From the NCBI GenBank assembly GCA_963971305.1, contig OZ020306.1, forward strand, positions 72,637,022 to 72,701,021: a DNA stretch of 64,000 nucleotides, in the 5' to 3' direction. This document shows positions 10,023 through 21,700 of the stretch, piece after piece (position 1 is the stretch's first letter; every line of letters starts with the position of its first letter). The stretch is from Arcuatula senhousia. Taxonomy: Eukaryota > Mollusca > Bivalvia > Mytilida > Mytilidae. The position numbers and the translations under genes were made by a program. The notes under the pieces are model-generated. The model saw nothing but the letters and a program-made list of their open reading frames with translations, did no database searches and was not told the origin of the DNA.

Positions 10023-13000
10023 TCAATTGTCAACATTATTTTGGTTGTGCTTCATCAAACAGTAAACAACTTCAAAATATCCGTTGTTTATAGCTATGCT
10101 TAATGGTGTCACTCCATCAGTTCTGCTTTTTGCTGTATTGGCCCCTTGATGTAAAAGCAGTTTAACAACTTCAAGTTGGCCAAACTCACAGGCGAAGAAT
10201 AGAGGTGTTGTTCCGTCTTCTTTGGAAATGTTAACATCTGCTTTGTATTGAATGAGGAGCTTGACAATAGGAACATAACCTAGAAGTGACGCAAAGTGTA
10301 AGCTTGATGATCCTGCAGCAATCTCAAACGCGTAGTCTTTTGGTTTTTTTTGTAGGTATTCCACCAATTCAGCAGACAGTCTTCCACTTATAGCTTTATG
10401 CCACATTATACTCTCGTCTTCATGAGTTTTCATTGTAACATTAATGATATGCGATCGTGTATGGATACAAGCGTTAGGATATGATCCGTTGTGCAAAAGA
10501 CGTGTGACTATTTCTGTAGAACCTTCTCTAGAAGCTGATATAAGTGCACCATCACCGTCATACATCTCAGCGTTGACGTCTGCATGATACTTCAATAATT
10601 CATAAACTATTTTGTCGTGTATTTCTTGACAGGCAATGATAAGTGGAGTAAAACCTTCTACATTTGCTTTGTTTACGTTAACCGAGCTCAGTAACAGTAA
10701 TCTGACCACATCCACATTTCCTTGTTCGGATGCTAAAAACAAAGAAGTGTCCCCTCTATTAGTACATACATTAAGATCAATCTGTTCACTCTCCAGTAGT
10801 TCTTTTACAACCTCTACACGATTGCTATGACATGCTATATGTAATGGTGTCCAGCCATCCTTGTTTTGTTTGTTTATATTGACAGAGTGTTGTACCAGTA
10901 ATCTGACCACATCAACATTGCCTTCCTGACTCGCCATGTTCAATGAAGTGTTCCCTTTATTTTTACAGATATCAACATCAATCTTGTCAGTCTTCAGTAG
11001 TTCTGTTACCACATCTATATGGTTGTTATAACATGCTGTATGTAATGGTGTCCAGCCATCCTTGTTTTGTTTCTTTATATTGGCAGAGTGTTGTATCATT
11101 AAACTGACCACATCAACATTACCTTCTTGGCAGGCTAAATACAAAGAAATTCCCCCTTTATTACTACAAACATCAACAACAATCTTGTCATTCTTCAATA
11201 GTTCTTTTACTACCTCTACGTGGTTGTTATAACATGCTTTATGTAATGGTGTCCATCCATACATATCTGGTTTGTTTATATTGGCAGAGTGTTGTAATAG
11301 TAATCTGACCACATCAGCATTTCCTTCCTGACTTGCTAAGTGCAACGAAGTGACCCCTTTATTTTCACAGACATCAACATCAACATCAATCTGGTCACTC
11401 TTCAGTAGTTCTTTTACCACATCTATATGGTTGTTACAACATGCTCGATGTAAAGGTGTCCAGCCGTTCTTGTTTTGTTTGTTTATATTGGCAGAGTGTT
11501 GTAACAGTAATCTGACCACATCAGCATTTCCTTTTTGACATGATAAATGCAATGAAGTGTTCCCTTTATTGTCACCGACATCAACATCAATATGGTCATT
11601 CGTCAGTAGTTCTCGAATTACCTCTACATGGTTGTTATAACATGCTTTATGTAATGGTGTCACGCCATACTGGTGTTGTTTGTTTATATTGACAAAGTTT
11701 TGTAACAGTAATCTGACCACATCAGCATTTCCTTCCTGACTTGCTAAGTGCAACGAAGTGTCCCCATTATTGTCACAGATATCAGCATCTATTTGGTCAC
11801 TCTTGAGTAGTTCTCGAATTACCTCTACATGGTTGGTATAACATGCTTTATGTAATGGTGTCACGCCATACTGGTTTTGTTTGTTTATATTGACAAAGTT
11901 TTGTAACAGTAATCTGACCACATTAGCATTTCCTTCCTGACTTGCTAAGTGCAACGAAGTGTCCCCATTATTGTCACAGATATCAGCATCTATTTGGTCA
12001 CTCTTGAGTAGTTCTCGAATTACCTCTACATGGTTGGTATAACATGCTTTATGTAATGGTGTCACGCCATACTGGTTTTGTTTGTTTATATTGACAAAGT
12101 TCTGTAACAATAATCTGACCACATTAGCATTTCCTTCCTGACTCGCTAAGTGTAACGAAGTTCTCCCTTCATTTTCACAGACATCAACATCAATTTTTTT
12201 ACTCTTCAGTAGTTCTTTTACCACATTTACACGGTTGTTATAACATGCTTTATGTAAAGGTGTCCAGCCGTTCTTGTTTTGTTTGTTTATATTGGCAGAG
12301 TGTTGTATCATTAAACTGACCACATCAACATTGCCTGCCTGACTTGCTAAGTTCAATGAAGTGTTGCCTTTATTTTCACAGATATCAACATCAATCTTGC
12401 TACTCTTCAGTAGTTCTTTTACCACATCTACATGGTTTAAATAACATGCTATATGTAATGGTGTCCAACCATCCTTGTTTGGTTTATTTATATTGACAGG
12501 GTGTTGTAAAAGTAATCGAACAACATGCAGATTACCTTTACTACAAGCTTTATAAAATGGACTTTCTCCTTTGTTATTTTGAAGATTTATATCAATCTGA
12601 TCATCGATAAGAAATGCTCTTAAAAATTCAACATTGTTTATTTCACATACCATGTGAAAAGCTGTGTCGCCATCTTTATCAGGTTTATCCCGAATCGCAT
12701 TTTGCTTCAATAATAATTTAGCAACCTCAAGATGTTCCATTGGAAATCTTTTAAGTATCTCGTAAGTAGCAATTGCACCTATGATTGCACCTATGTTTTT
12801 ATACATTTCTTCAACAGCTAAATAAGCAACGCATGCAAGGTGTAATGGTGTGCCCCCATTTTCTTCGCTTTGATTTACATCGACACAAGGGAAAGACTTA
12901 ATCAACTCTACACTTTTAACATGACCAGCAACTGCAAACCAATGTAATGCTGTTGTTAGGCTCTTATTATCTTGCTTTACTACTAATTTCTCCAAATCAG

Positions 13001-13515
13001 ATTTCGGTTTAACATTCAAAAGGTTATAAAAAGTATCTCTGAATGTGACAAACATTGCAAAATTAAGACTGGTAAAAACACTATCAACTTCTCCATCTTC
13101 CCATATATCTATTAATCGATCAAAATACATAAGTGAATGTTTACTGCGAAGCTGTATAAAGTCTATGTTTTTACCTTCCACTTCACATTTTAGGTTACCA
13201 TCTTCAAAGTAATATTTAAGTCGACCTATGAGATTAACTCCTGTGAGTATTGGCGGAAAACGGAATAACTCTTTTCCTTCCCATTGTAATATAACTTCTT
13301 CCTTTTCATGAATAAAATTTATATAACTTGGCAATTCTGTATCATTTATCCAAATGAAGTTCAAGATTTCTGCTGCAGTAGTTGGAAAGCCGTCAAATAT
13401 AAATCTATTCAAACACAAGTCAAAATGTGCATATTTAATAAAAATCTCAGTCATTTTTTTTCCAAAGTACATTGCCAAGAAATCAAAAAGTTTATCATGG
13501 ATGATTTTAAATGTA
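10023..13515 (-). CDS. nSTAND3-ankyrin protein, distal part of terminal exon (winged region and ankyrin array)
   Basis: An open frame of 1,163 native codons runs from the MITE edge to the TGA at 10,025-10,023. The first 34 residues of the longest frame, including its ATG at 13,616, are encoded by the MITE, so that ATG is not the native start. The native part opens with FKIIHDKLFDFLA, the conserved post-NTPase helical segment of nSTAND3 proteins. About 150 further residues lead to some 27 ankyrin repeats, from about residue 221 of the frame to near its C-terminus. Most repeats alternate between two types, G-x-TSLHLASQEGN and GWTPLHKACYNNH, giving a 67-residue (201-bp) double unit. Ankyrin arrays bind proteins, so this is the likely recognition or partner-binding arm. 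One double unit carries a two-residue insertion (IDVDVDVCENK). No stop interrupts the array, so the coding sequence was intact until very recently or still is. Confidence 0.93.
11680..12165 (-). repeat. 201-bp in-frame tandem duplication within the ankyrin array
   Basis: The sequence starting 'tccccattattgtcacagat' at 11,761 recurs at 11,962, offset 201 bp. The copies match base for base over about 140 bp and then differ by a few synonymous changes. The encoded 67-residue double ankyrin units are identical. The neighbouring left-hand sequence (11,680-11,760) shows the same relation to 11,881-11,961, with one difference that I found. This is expansion of whole double-repeat units by unequal exchange or slippage. 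Confidence 0.92.
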
Positions 13516-14408
13516 CAGATGGGTCCAAACCTAACCTGTACAAAAGTGAACCGGGAGCAAACATCTAGTTTACTTTTCTGGTTTGGTTTGGTTTGCTTGA
13601 CCAAACAAAATAGCAAACCACAGTTTACTCAAAACAAACCGTGGTTTGCTTTTTCTAGTTTGGTTTGGTTTGAAAAGCAAACCAAACCAAACCAGGCAGC
13701 TGGTTTGGTTTGCTTTGACCAAACCAAACTTTGATGCTGGTTTGGTTTGCTCTGACCAAACCAAACTAGGGCGCTGGTTTGGTTTACTCTTACCAAACCA
13801 ATGTAAAATGATGGTTAATATCTAAATCATAATAAATTCTTCAAGTAAAACATATTTGTTTTACGAGTTGTTTTACGAGAACAAATACATGTATCATAAA
13901 ATGATGTCGGACGTCGTATAACTTCGATTCTTTGAATCATCTGCGCATGCTCATGGTTTGGTTTGCTCTAAAAATAGAAAACTTTGGTTCTGGTTTGGTT
14001 TACTCATAAAAAACGAATCTAATATGATGTCAAATGTTTAAATAAGAATTTGTAATTCGATTGAGACATGTAGTGAATAATATTTGTTCATTAAATGAAA
14101 TAATTGTGAAATAGTTCGGACATTCTTTCACATCGATTATATGAATCATCTGCGCATGCTCATGGTTTGCTCAGAGCAAACCGAACCAAACCAAACTAGG
14201 GCGCTGGTTTAGTTTGCTTTTTAAAGTTTGGTTTGCTCTGACCAAACCAAACCAAACCAGCCGTCTGGTTTACTTTTCGAGTAAACATTAAAGTAAACTT
14301 TGGTTTGCTAAAAGTAAACCAAACAAAGTAAAAAGTGAACTTAGACCAAACTTCTGGTTTGCTTTTTTAGTTTGGTTTGCATACAGGTTAGGTTTGGACC
14401 CATCTGTA
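13514..14408. mobile_element. MITE with 25-bp perfect TIRs, inserted in the coding exon
   Basis: The element spans 13,516-14,406 (891 bp), flanked by TA at 13,514-13,515 and 14,407-14,408. Its ends are perfect 25-bp inverted repeats beginning CAGATGGGTCCAAACC. The interior is built of tggtttggtttgc words in both orientations and a partly duplicated core containing 'tgaatcatctgcgcatgctc' (about 13,935 and 14,140). It has no transposase. The TA duplication and TIR layout fit a non-autonomous Tc1/mariner/pogo-type element; the exact superfamily is inference. It supplies a false ATG to the downstream frame and a 38-residue false tail to the upstream frame. Confidence 0.9.
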
Positions 14409-15288
14409 TCATCTTCAATCTGAACATAAACATATTGTAAAGCCTCTAAAGCATTACAAATCTGTTTGCGTGGTTCATGTTCTGCCCCACAGTTGAGTAG
14501 TACTTTGTCAATTGCGGTTTTTCTATGGATTGTTTCACCAAGCAAATCATGTTCAGTTAACGTGTTATTAAACATTACACATAAGACTAGTCCACAGTAT
14601 TTTCGTCTTCCTTTTTTACCTTCATTTTCTAAAGCATCTAATTCTTTAGTGTAACACTCAAACGGTTTATTAAAGAACGTCCTGATATCTCTTTTATCTG
14701 TTTTTATAGTTTTTTTATACAAACTAAAAAGAAGAGGATAAAAATCAATGTTTTCATTAAGTTCTGGTATTTCATCATCTATATTTGTCAAGTAAGTATT
14801 AACAAAACCTTTGATTTCATCAGCGGTTAATGAATATTCAGAAGAACTAAAATTGCATGTACACTCTCTAAACACTGACAAATTAAACCTTTTTTCTTGA
14901 TAGACCTGAAGTCTACAAGTAGCAATTATCTTAAAACATGTATCTTTCAAAAAGGACTCTATATTCTCTAGCACACGTTTCCATTCATTTAAATATCTCC
15001 CATTTAATGTAAATTTCCCACATAAATCATCAATTACAAACATGGTCTTATTACCGGGTACAAAATACTTCAAATCTTGTGGTCCACTCATTGGTATAAT
15101 AAGGTATCCTTTCTTCTCCATTTGTAGTGCAGTGTGACGCGCTGTAAATGTTTTACCAGTACCTGAGTTCCCGATAACAGACACACATCCATTCTGTTCT
15201 ATATATGTGATCACTTGTTTTGATCCCTTAGTATCAACAAACTGGTCGTCTTCTTTTCGCCATTCATCTAGTCTTCTTTTGAATTGCT
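14407..15288 (-). CDS. nSTAND3-ankyrin protein, proximal part of terminal exon (NTPase domain)
   Basis: The exon starts at 15,288 after an acceptor (atttacag, AG at 15,290-15,289). It opens with QFKRRLDEWRKEDDQFV, the linker before the NTPase. The P-loop GNSGTGKT follows (about 15,172-15,149), then a Walker B FVIDD (about 15,040-15,026) and a sensor-like IIATCR (about 14,941-14,924). After these comes a helical region typical of nSTAND3 (novel STAND NTPase 3). The frame reaches the MITE at 14,406 and would otherwise continue directly into the FKIIHDKLFDF segment. STAND NTPases act as nucleotide-dependent switches that oligomerise on ligand binding, and all the main motifs needed are present. 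The methionine at 15,214 is internal to the exon and is not the likely translation start, because coding-like sequence continues upstream to the splice site. Confidence 0.9.
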
Positions 15289-16599
15289 CTGTAAATAATA
15301 CAAAAAAGAAATATATCTTCTCCCAAAATTACATAAATTAGACAAAGATTTGAGAGCTTGCATCAAAAATGAAACTGTATAAACTGTTATAAGCCAACTA
15401 TCACCATGGAGACAAATAATCTCACAAATCAATTATGTTAGTAAGAAAAAAGTGAATTTAATGATTATTTGCTGGTACCAATTGTCAAACCATAAGAGAT
15501 AGCTCAGATTTTATCAATAAAACTGAACACCTAAAACCAGAATATTGACTTTTACGTTACCATTATGTTAACGAAATTTGAGTTTAATGAACTTTCAGAT
15601 GCAGTGGTGGAAAAAATATGGGAGGATAGAGAATGCAAAGGTTTAAGATGCCCCCCCCCATGAAGGCGCAGACTTAGACATTGTACGAATGGCACGACGA
15701 AATTTAATTCAATTTAAATTCCTACTTTGAGCTGTAGAAACATCTATGGGTGTAGGGTCCAAAAGGTAGGCGAATGTAGCTGTTGGGCACCAATTTTAAT
15801 AAGTAAAGGAACATCAGCTATTTCTGTATCTTATTTTTGTTATAGCTTACTATTGTTGAAAGATCATGGTGTCAGAACTGATTTTTATTCTTCAAACCAC
15901 AGTGTCGAGTACATTTCTTTAACACACAGGCGTTTACGCAATTTATTTTTCATCGGGTTTACTTCTTGATAGAAGACATATGTGTAAGTTATTAATGTGA
16001 TACTTTCAGAACGGCATCGGTGTCTTTAATCCGAACTGTTAACGAAAAAAGTTTTAAAGTTCACAATTAATATAGTCCAATTTTTTTAATGGAAAAATAT
16101 TGGTGCCAAATGTATTCATGCAACGGTTACATAGCTACCAAGCTGTGTCTCAATTTTTTAGTAGTAGATATTAATTGGTAATGGCATGTAAAAAGAATCA
16201 TTAATGTTAATAGTTTACCATTAGAAGAGCATATTTCTTGGATGAAAAAGTAATGGTCGACTTTCAGTATAACAGTTGGAAAGCTTCAATTTATTTCTAT
16301 TAATCTGCTTAATTTACCCTAAAAACTGATTTAATGACATGTTAGCAACAAGAAAGGTGATGGCAAAACATCATCTCCCATGTGAATAAGGGTGATCACT
16401 CATAACTTTGTTTATATCAAAGATATTATGTTTTTTGTGAAAATGATAGATAAATGTGCACCTAATCAAATGAAAAAAATGAAAACTATAGGTCAGTCTG
16501 CTCTTTTCCGAAATATATGACGTCAAATCTTAGGTGGGAAATCAGAGGCCTCTAGATTGTACATGGCTTTTCCATTGTGATGTGTTTAGCCTAAAAAAC

Positions 16600-17510
16600 T
16601 TTTTAAAGTTGTATTGAGAATTTGAAAAACAAAATATAAGGTTAATTTTTACAGGCAATGTAATCAGACTATGTCATAAAAAGTAGGAGTCAATATGTAA
16701 AGAAAATCTTCTGTAATTTGAGGTTTAGCCTAGAGGAGTTATTAACTAGACTTAAATTCTGAAACATGAAGAGTGAACATTCTATCTTTCATCGTTCACA
16801 ATCTACAAAGTCAAAACATCTATTTGGGAGGTTTAAGGGGCCAAAACCACAGTAAGGGGATATCTGATAAATTCAAACTAATAAACAATTTTGGGGGTCT
16901 CTATTAGCTGAACATTTAAGTAAGCAAAACCTTTTCCCTATCTTCTATCGTTCACAATCTATAACAGTTAAATCATTATTTTTTGGCGCTTAAGGGGTCA
17001 TCTGAAAATTTCGACCTAATCTAGAATTTAGTGGATTTTAATTAGCTGAACAATTAATTAAATAAAACGTTTTGTCTAACTTCTTTCGTTCACAATCTAT
17101 AAGGCAATGACCACTTTTTGGTCTTTTAACAGGTCCTGTAAGTATTAATTTGACAAATTTGACCTAATGGACAACTTTGTAGAGCTTTATTAGCTGAACA
17201 TTTAAGCAAGCAAAACATTTTCCCTAGCTTATATTGTTTACAATCTACCAAGCTAAAATCACCTTTGAAAGCATTTTAGGGTTAGGGTTAGGGTTATAAC
17301 CCCCATAAGTAGTCAATTTCGACCAAAGGCACAATTTCCGGTAGTTTCAGAGAAGATGATTTTTGAAATTGTTAACAGACGAAGGATGATGGACGACGAC
17401 GACGGACGACGACAGACGACGACGGACGCATAGTAATGGCATTAGCTCACATGGCCTTTTGACAAGTGATCATGAACTAAAAAATATAGGCTCTCAGGAG
17501 CCTGAATGGC
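16600..17510. repeat. Tandem-unit mollusc repeat (family D)
   Basis: Units of about 150 bp repeat the words 'ttagctgaacatttaagtaagcaaaac', 'ttccctatcttctatcgttcacaatct' and 'aaggggtcatctgaaaatttcgacc'. The element ends in a gacgacggacgacgacag tract and 'ggcattagctcacatggcc'. The same organisation recurs at 52.1-53.6 kb. A short telomere-like (TTAGGG)3 run at 17,278-17,297 sits inside it. Confidence 0.75.
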
Positions 17511-17574
17511 TCACCTGAATTAAATGCCTGAATTATAAGCTATTTGACATTATGTTTTATATGAATGCCATAAA

Positions 17575-18370
17575 AGAAGCAGAGGTACCAATGGGGTATC
17601 CGAATATCAAAAGTCCGAAAGGGCAGAGACAAAACCAGTAAACACCAACAAGAACGGGACAAAAACAGACAACATGTAAAACATGGAAACACAAAATAAC
17701 TGAATATCAATCAACAACGCAAACTCCAGTCGAAACAAGAGTGAACTCAGGTGCTCCGGAAGAGCAAGCAGTTCCTGCTTGCTATAGCACACCCGTCGCG
17801 TTGCCAATAGTCCATTCAGCGTGTCAAATCCGGTAAAGGAAGACAAAACAACACCCTATGACAAACCAACATCTGCACTCATCTGAGAGATCGAAATCCC
17901 ATATTTGTCTATAAGTGCATGCTGTCTTCCGTAAAATTTCTTGAGTGAAGACAGCAACCGAGGAGCAACATAACCCTGTGTGAGCAATTTTTGCGTCAGA
18001 CGTGTCGCTTTGCTAAGGAAATCGATGTAAAATAAATGTATATAAAATATATACTATAGATGTTTTGCAACACTGCCAAAGAACCTATTTTGTTTAACCA
18101 ACAAGCCTGATAGTAGTAAATGATACAGAATTACTCTGATAACACGCTGACAACCTAGTATTTAAAGTAAAGAAGCAAAGAGGCACCAATGGGGAATTAG
18201 AGTGTCAAAAGTCGAGGAAGGCAACGACAAATCCTGACATTAACAAGAAGAGCAGGCGGAAACACAAAACACAAAAGTAACCAAACAGAAATCAACGAGG
18301 TCACATTAAATCGTAGCAAAAGTGAACTCAGGAAGATCGAAGAGACCCAAGCTGCCTGAGAATATTCACA
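17575..18370 (-). repeat. Family C repeat copies, minus orientation
   Basis: 17,575-17,950 is the reverse of the family C consensus ('gagtgaactcaggtgctccggaag', 'acaccaacaagaacgggac'). 18,170-18,370 is a second, more diverged copy ('caccaatggggaattagagtgtcaaaa', 'gtgaactcaggaagatcg'). The frame at 17,607-17,846 is part of this repeat and not a gene. Confidence 0.7.
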
Positions 18371-18706
18371 AGATTATTGAGATGATGTTCCCTTACCTCG
18401 ATTTAAAATGTGCTTTGAAGTGTGTTAACATATACTTCTGTTTAGTTCGAAAAGATCCTTAAAGTAGTGGTTAATACACTTTGGAATAGACATACAGGGT
18501 GAATTTGAGATCCTATGTTGCCTGAATATAAAGTGAATTATATCTTACGCTCGTCAGTAAGGAAGCTTAGGTAAAGCTGGGTAGGACCCGGGCTAATTAT
18601 ATTTGTGAAAGTGAATGTATTCCGAAGGAACAGGTTGATGATGCTGTTATGATTCCGAAGAGAGATATTATTTCAGTTAAGTTTTCAAGCCAGTATTCTG
18701 CTAATA

Positions 18707-21700
18707 GGTCAGATGTATGAAAGTCGTCTTTATGTCAGATGTATGAAAGTCGTCTTTATGTCAGATGAATGAAAGTAGTCTTTAGGTCAGATGTATGAAA
18801 GTCGTCTTTAGGTTAGATGTATGAAAGTCGTCTTTAGGTCAGATGTATGAAAGTCGTCTTTATGTCAGATGAATGAAAGTAGTCTTTAGGTCAGATGTAT
18901 GAAAGTCGTCTTTAGGTCAGATGTATGAAAGACGTCTTTAGGTCAGACGTATGAAAGTCGTCTTTAGGTCAGATGTATGAAAGCCGTCTTTAGGTCAGAT
19001 GTATGAAAGCCGTCTTTAGGTCAGACGTATGAAAGTCGTCTTTAGGTCAGATGTATGAAAGCCGTCTTTAGGTCAGATGTATGAAAGTCGTCTTTAGGTC
19101 AGATGTATGAAAGTCGTCTTTAGGTCAGACGTATGAAAGCCGTCTTTAGGTCAGATGTATGAAAGCCGTCTTTAGGTCAGACGTATGAAAGTAGTCTTTA
19201 GGTCAGATGTATGAAAGTCGTCTTTAGGTCAGATGTACGATAGTCGTCATTAGGTCAGATGTATGAAAGCCGTCTTTAGGTCAGATGTATGAAAGTCGTC
19301 TTTATGTCAGATGAATGAAAGTAGTCTTTAGGTCAGATGTATGAAAGTCGTCTTTAGGTTGGATGTATGAAAGTCGTCTTTAGGTCAGATGTATGAAAGT
19401 CGTCTTTATGTCAGATGAATGAAAGTCGTCTTTAGGTCAGATGTATGAAAGTCGTCTTTAGGTCAGATGTATGAAAGCCGTCTTTAGGTCAGACGTATGA
19501 AAGTCGTCTTTAGGTCAGATGTATGAAAGCCGTCTTTAGGTCAGATGTATGAAAGCCGTCTTTAGGTCAGACGTATGAAAGTCGTCTTTAGGTCAGATGT
19601 AAGAAAGCCGTCTTTAGGTCAGATGTATGAAAGTCGTCTTTAGGTCAGATGTATGAAAGTCGTCTTTAGGTCAGACGTATGAAAGCCGTCTTTAGGTCAG
19701 ATGTATGAAAGCCGTCTTTAGGTCAGACGTATGAAAGTAGTCTTTAGGTCAGATGTATGAAAGTCGTCTTTAGGTCAGATGTATGAAAGTCGTCAATAGG
19801 TCAGATGTATGAAAGCCGTCTTTAGGTCAGACGTATGAAAGTCGTCTTTAGGTCAGATGTATGAAAGTCGTCTTTAGGTCAGATGTATGAAAGTCGTCTT
19901 TAGGTCAGACGTATGAAAGCCGTCTTTAGGTCAGATGTATGAAAGCCGTCTTTAGGTCAGACGTATGAAAGTAGTCTTTAGGTCAGATGTATGAAAGTCG
20001 TCATTAGGTCAGATGTATGAAAGCCGTCTTTAGGTCAGATGTATGAAAGCCGTCTTTAGGTCAGATGTATGAAAGTCGTCATTAGGTCAGATGTATGAAA
20101 GCCGTCTTTAGGTCAGATGTATGAAAGCCGTCTTTAGGTCAGATGTATGAAAGCCGTCTTTAGGTCAGACGTATGAAAGTCGTCTTTAGGTCAGATGTAT
20201 GAAAGCCGTCTTTAGGTCAGATGTATGAAAGCCGTCTTTAGGTCAGACGTATGGAAGTAGTCTTTAGGTCAGATGTATGAAAGTCGTCTTTAGGTCAGAC
20301 GTATGAAAGTCGTCTTTAGGTCAGATGTATAAAAGCTGTCTTTAGGTCAGATGTATGAAAGTAGTCTTTATGTCAGATGTATGAAAGCCGTCTTTATGTC
20401 AGATGTATGAAAGCCGTCTTTAGGTCAGATGTATGAAAGCCGTCTTTAGGTCAGACGTATGAAAGTCGTCTTTAGGTCAGACGTATGGAAGTAGTCTTTA
20501 GGTCAGATGTATGAAAGTCGTCTTTAGGTCAGACGTATGAAAGTCGTCTTTAGGTCAGATGTATGTAAGCCGTCTTTAGGTCAGATGTATGAAAGTCGTC
20601 TTTAGGTCAGATGTATGAAAGTCGTCTTTAGGTCAGATGTATGAAAGCCGTCTTTAGGTCAGACGTATGAAAGTCGTCTTTAGGTCAGATGTATGAAAGC
20701 CGTCTTTAGGTCAGATGTATGAAAGCCGTCTTTAGGTCAGATGTATGAAAGCCGTCTTTAGGTCAGATGTATGAAAGCCGTCTTTAGGTCAGATGTATGA
20801 AAGTCGTCTTTAGGTCAGATGTATGAAAGCCGTCTTTAGGTCAGATGTATGAAAGCCGTCTTTAGGTCAGATGTATGAAAGCCGTCTTTAGGTCAGACGT
20901 ATGAAAGTCGTCTTTAGGTCAGATGTATGAAAGTCGTCTTTAGGTCAGATGTATGAAAGTCGTCATTAGGTCAGATGTATGAAAGTCGTCTTTAGGTCAG
21001 ATGTATGAAAGTCGTCATTAGGTCAGATGTATGAAAGTCGTCTTTAGGTCAGATGTACGATAGTCGTCATTAGGTCAGATTTATGAAAGTCGTCTTTAGG
21101 TCAGATCTATGAAAGTCGTCTTTAGGTCAGACGTATGAAAGTCGTCATTAGGTCAGATGTATGAAAGTCGTCTTTAGGTCAGATGTATGAAAGTCGTCTT
21201 TAGGTCAGATGTACGATAGTCGTCTTTAGGTCAGATGTATGAAAGCCGTCTTTTGGTCAGAGGTATGAAAGTCTTCTTTTGGTCAGATGTATGAAAGTCT
21301 TCTTTTGGTCAGATGTATGAAAGACGTCTTTAGGTCAGATGTATGAAAGCCGTCTTTAGGTCAGATGTATGAAAGCCGTCTTTAGGTCAGATGTATGAAA
21401 GACGTCTTTAGGTCAGATGTATGAAAGCCGTCTTTAGGTCAGATGTATGAAAGCCGTCTTTAGGTCAGATGTATGAAAGCCGTCTTTAGGTCAGACGTAT
21501 GAAAGTCGTCTTTAGGTCAGATGTATGAAAGTCGTCTTTAGGTCAGATGTACGATAGTCGTCATCAGGTCAGATGTACGATAGCCGTCTTTAGGTCAGAT
21601 GTATGAAAGTCGTCTTTAGGTCAGACGTATGAAAGCCGTCTTTAGGTCAGATGTATGAAAGTCGTCTTTATGTCAGATGAATGAAAGTAGTCTTTAGGTC

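Noticed and set aside
10023..13616. The 1,197-codon frame as a complete independent ankyrin protein
   Set aside because: Its ATG and first 34 codons come from the MITE. The native sequence continues across the insertion into the NTPase part.
13570..13764. Small repetitive K/P/N/Q-rich ORFs (KPNQT repeats), plus and minus strands
   Set aside because: They are translations of the tggtttggtttgc words inside the MITE.
17278..17300. Interstitial telomere repeat
   Set aside because: Only about three TTAGGG copies, inside a family D repeat whose consensus already contains 'ttaggg...ataacccc'. More likely chance.
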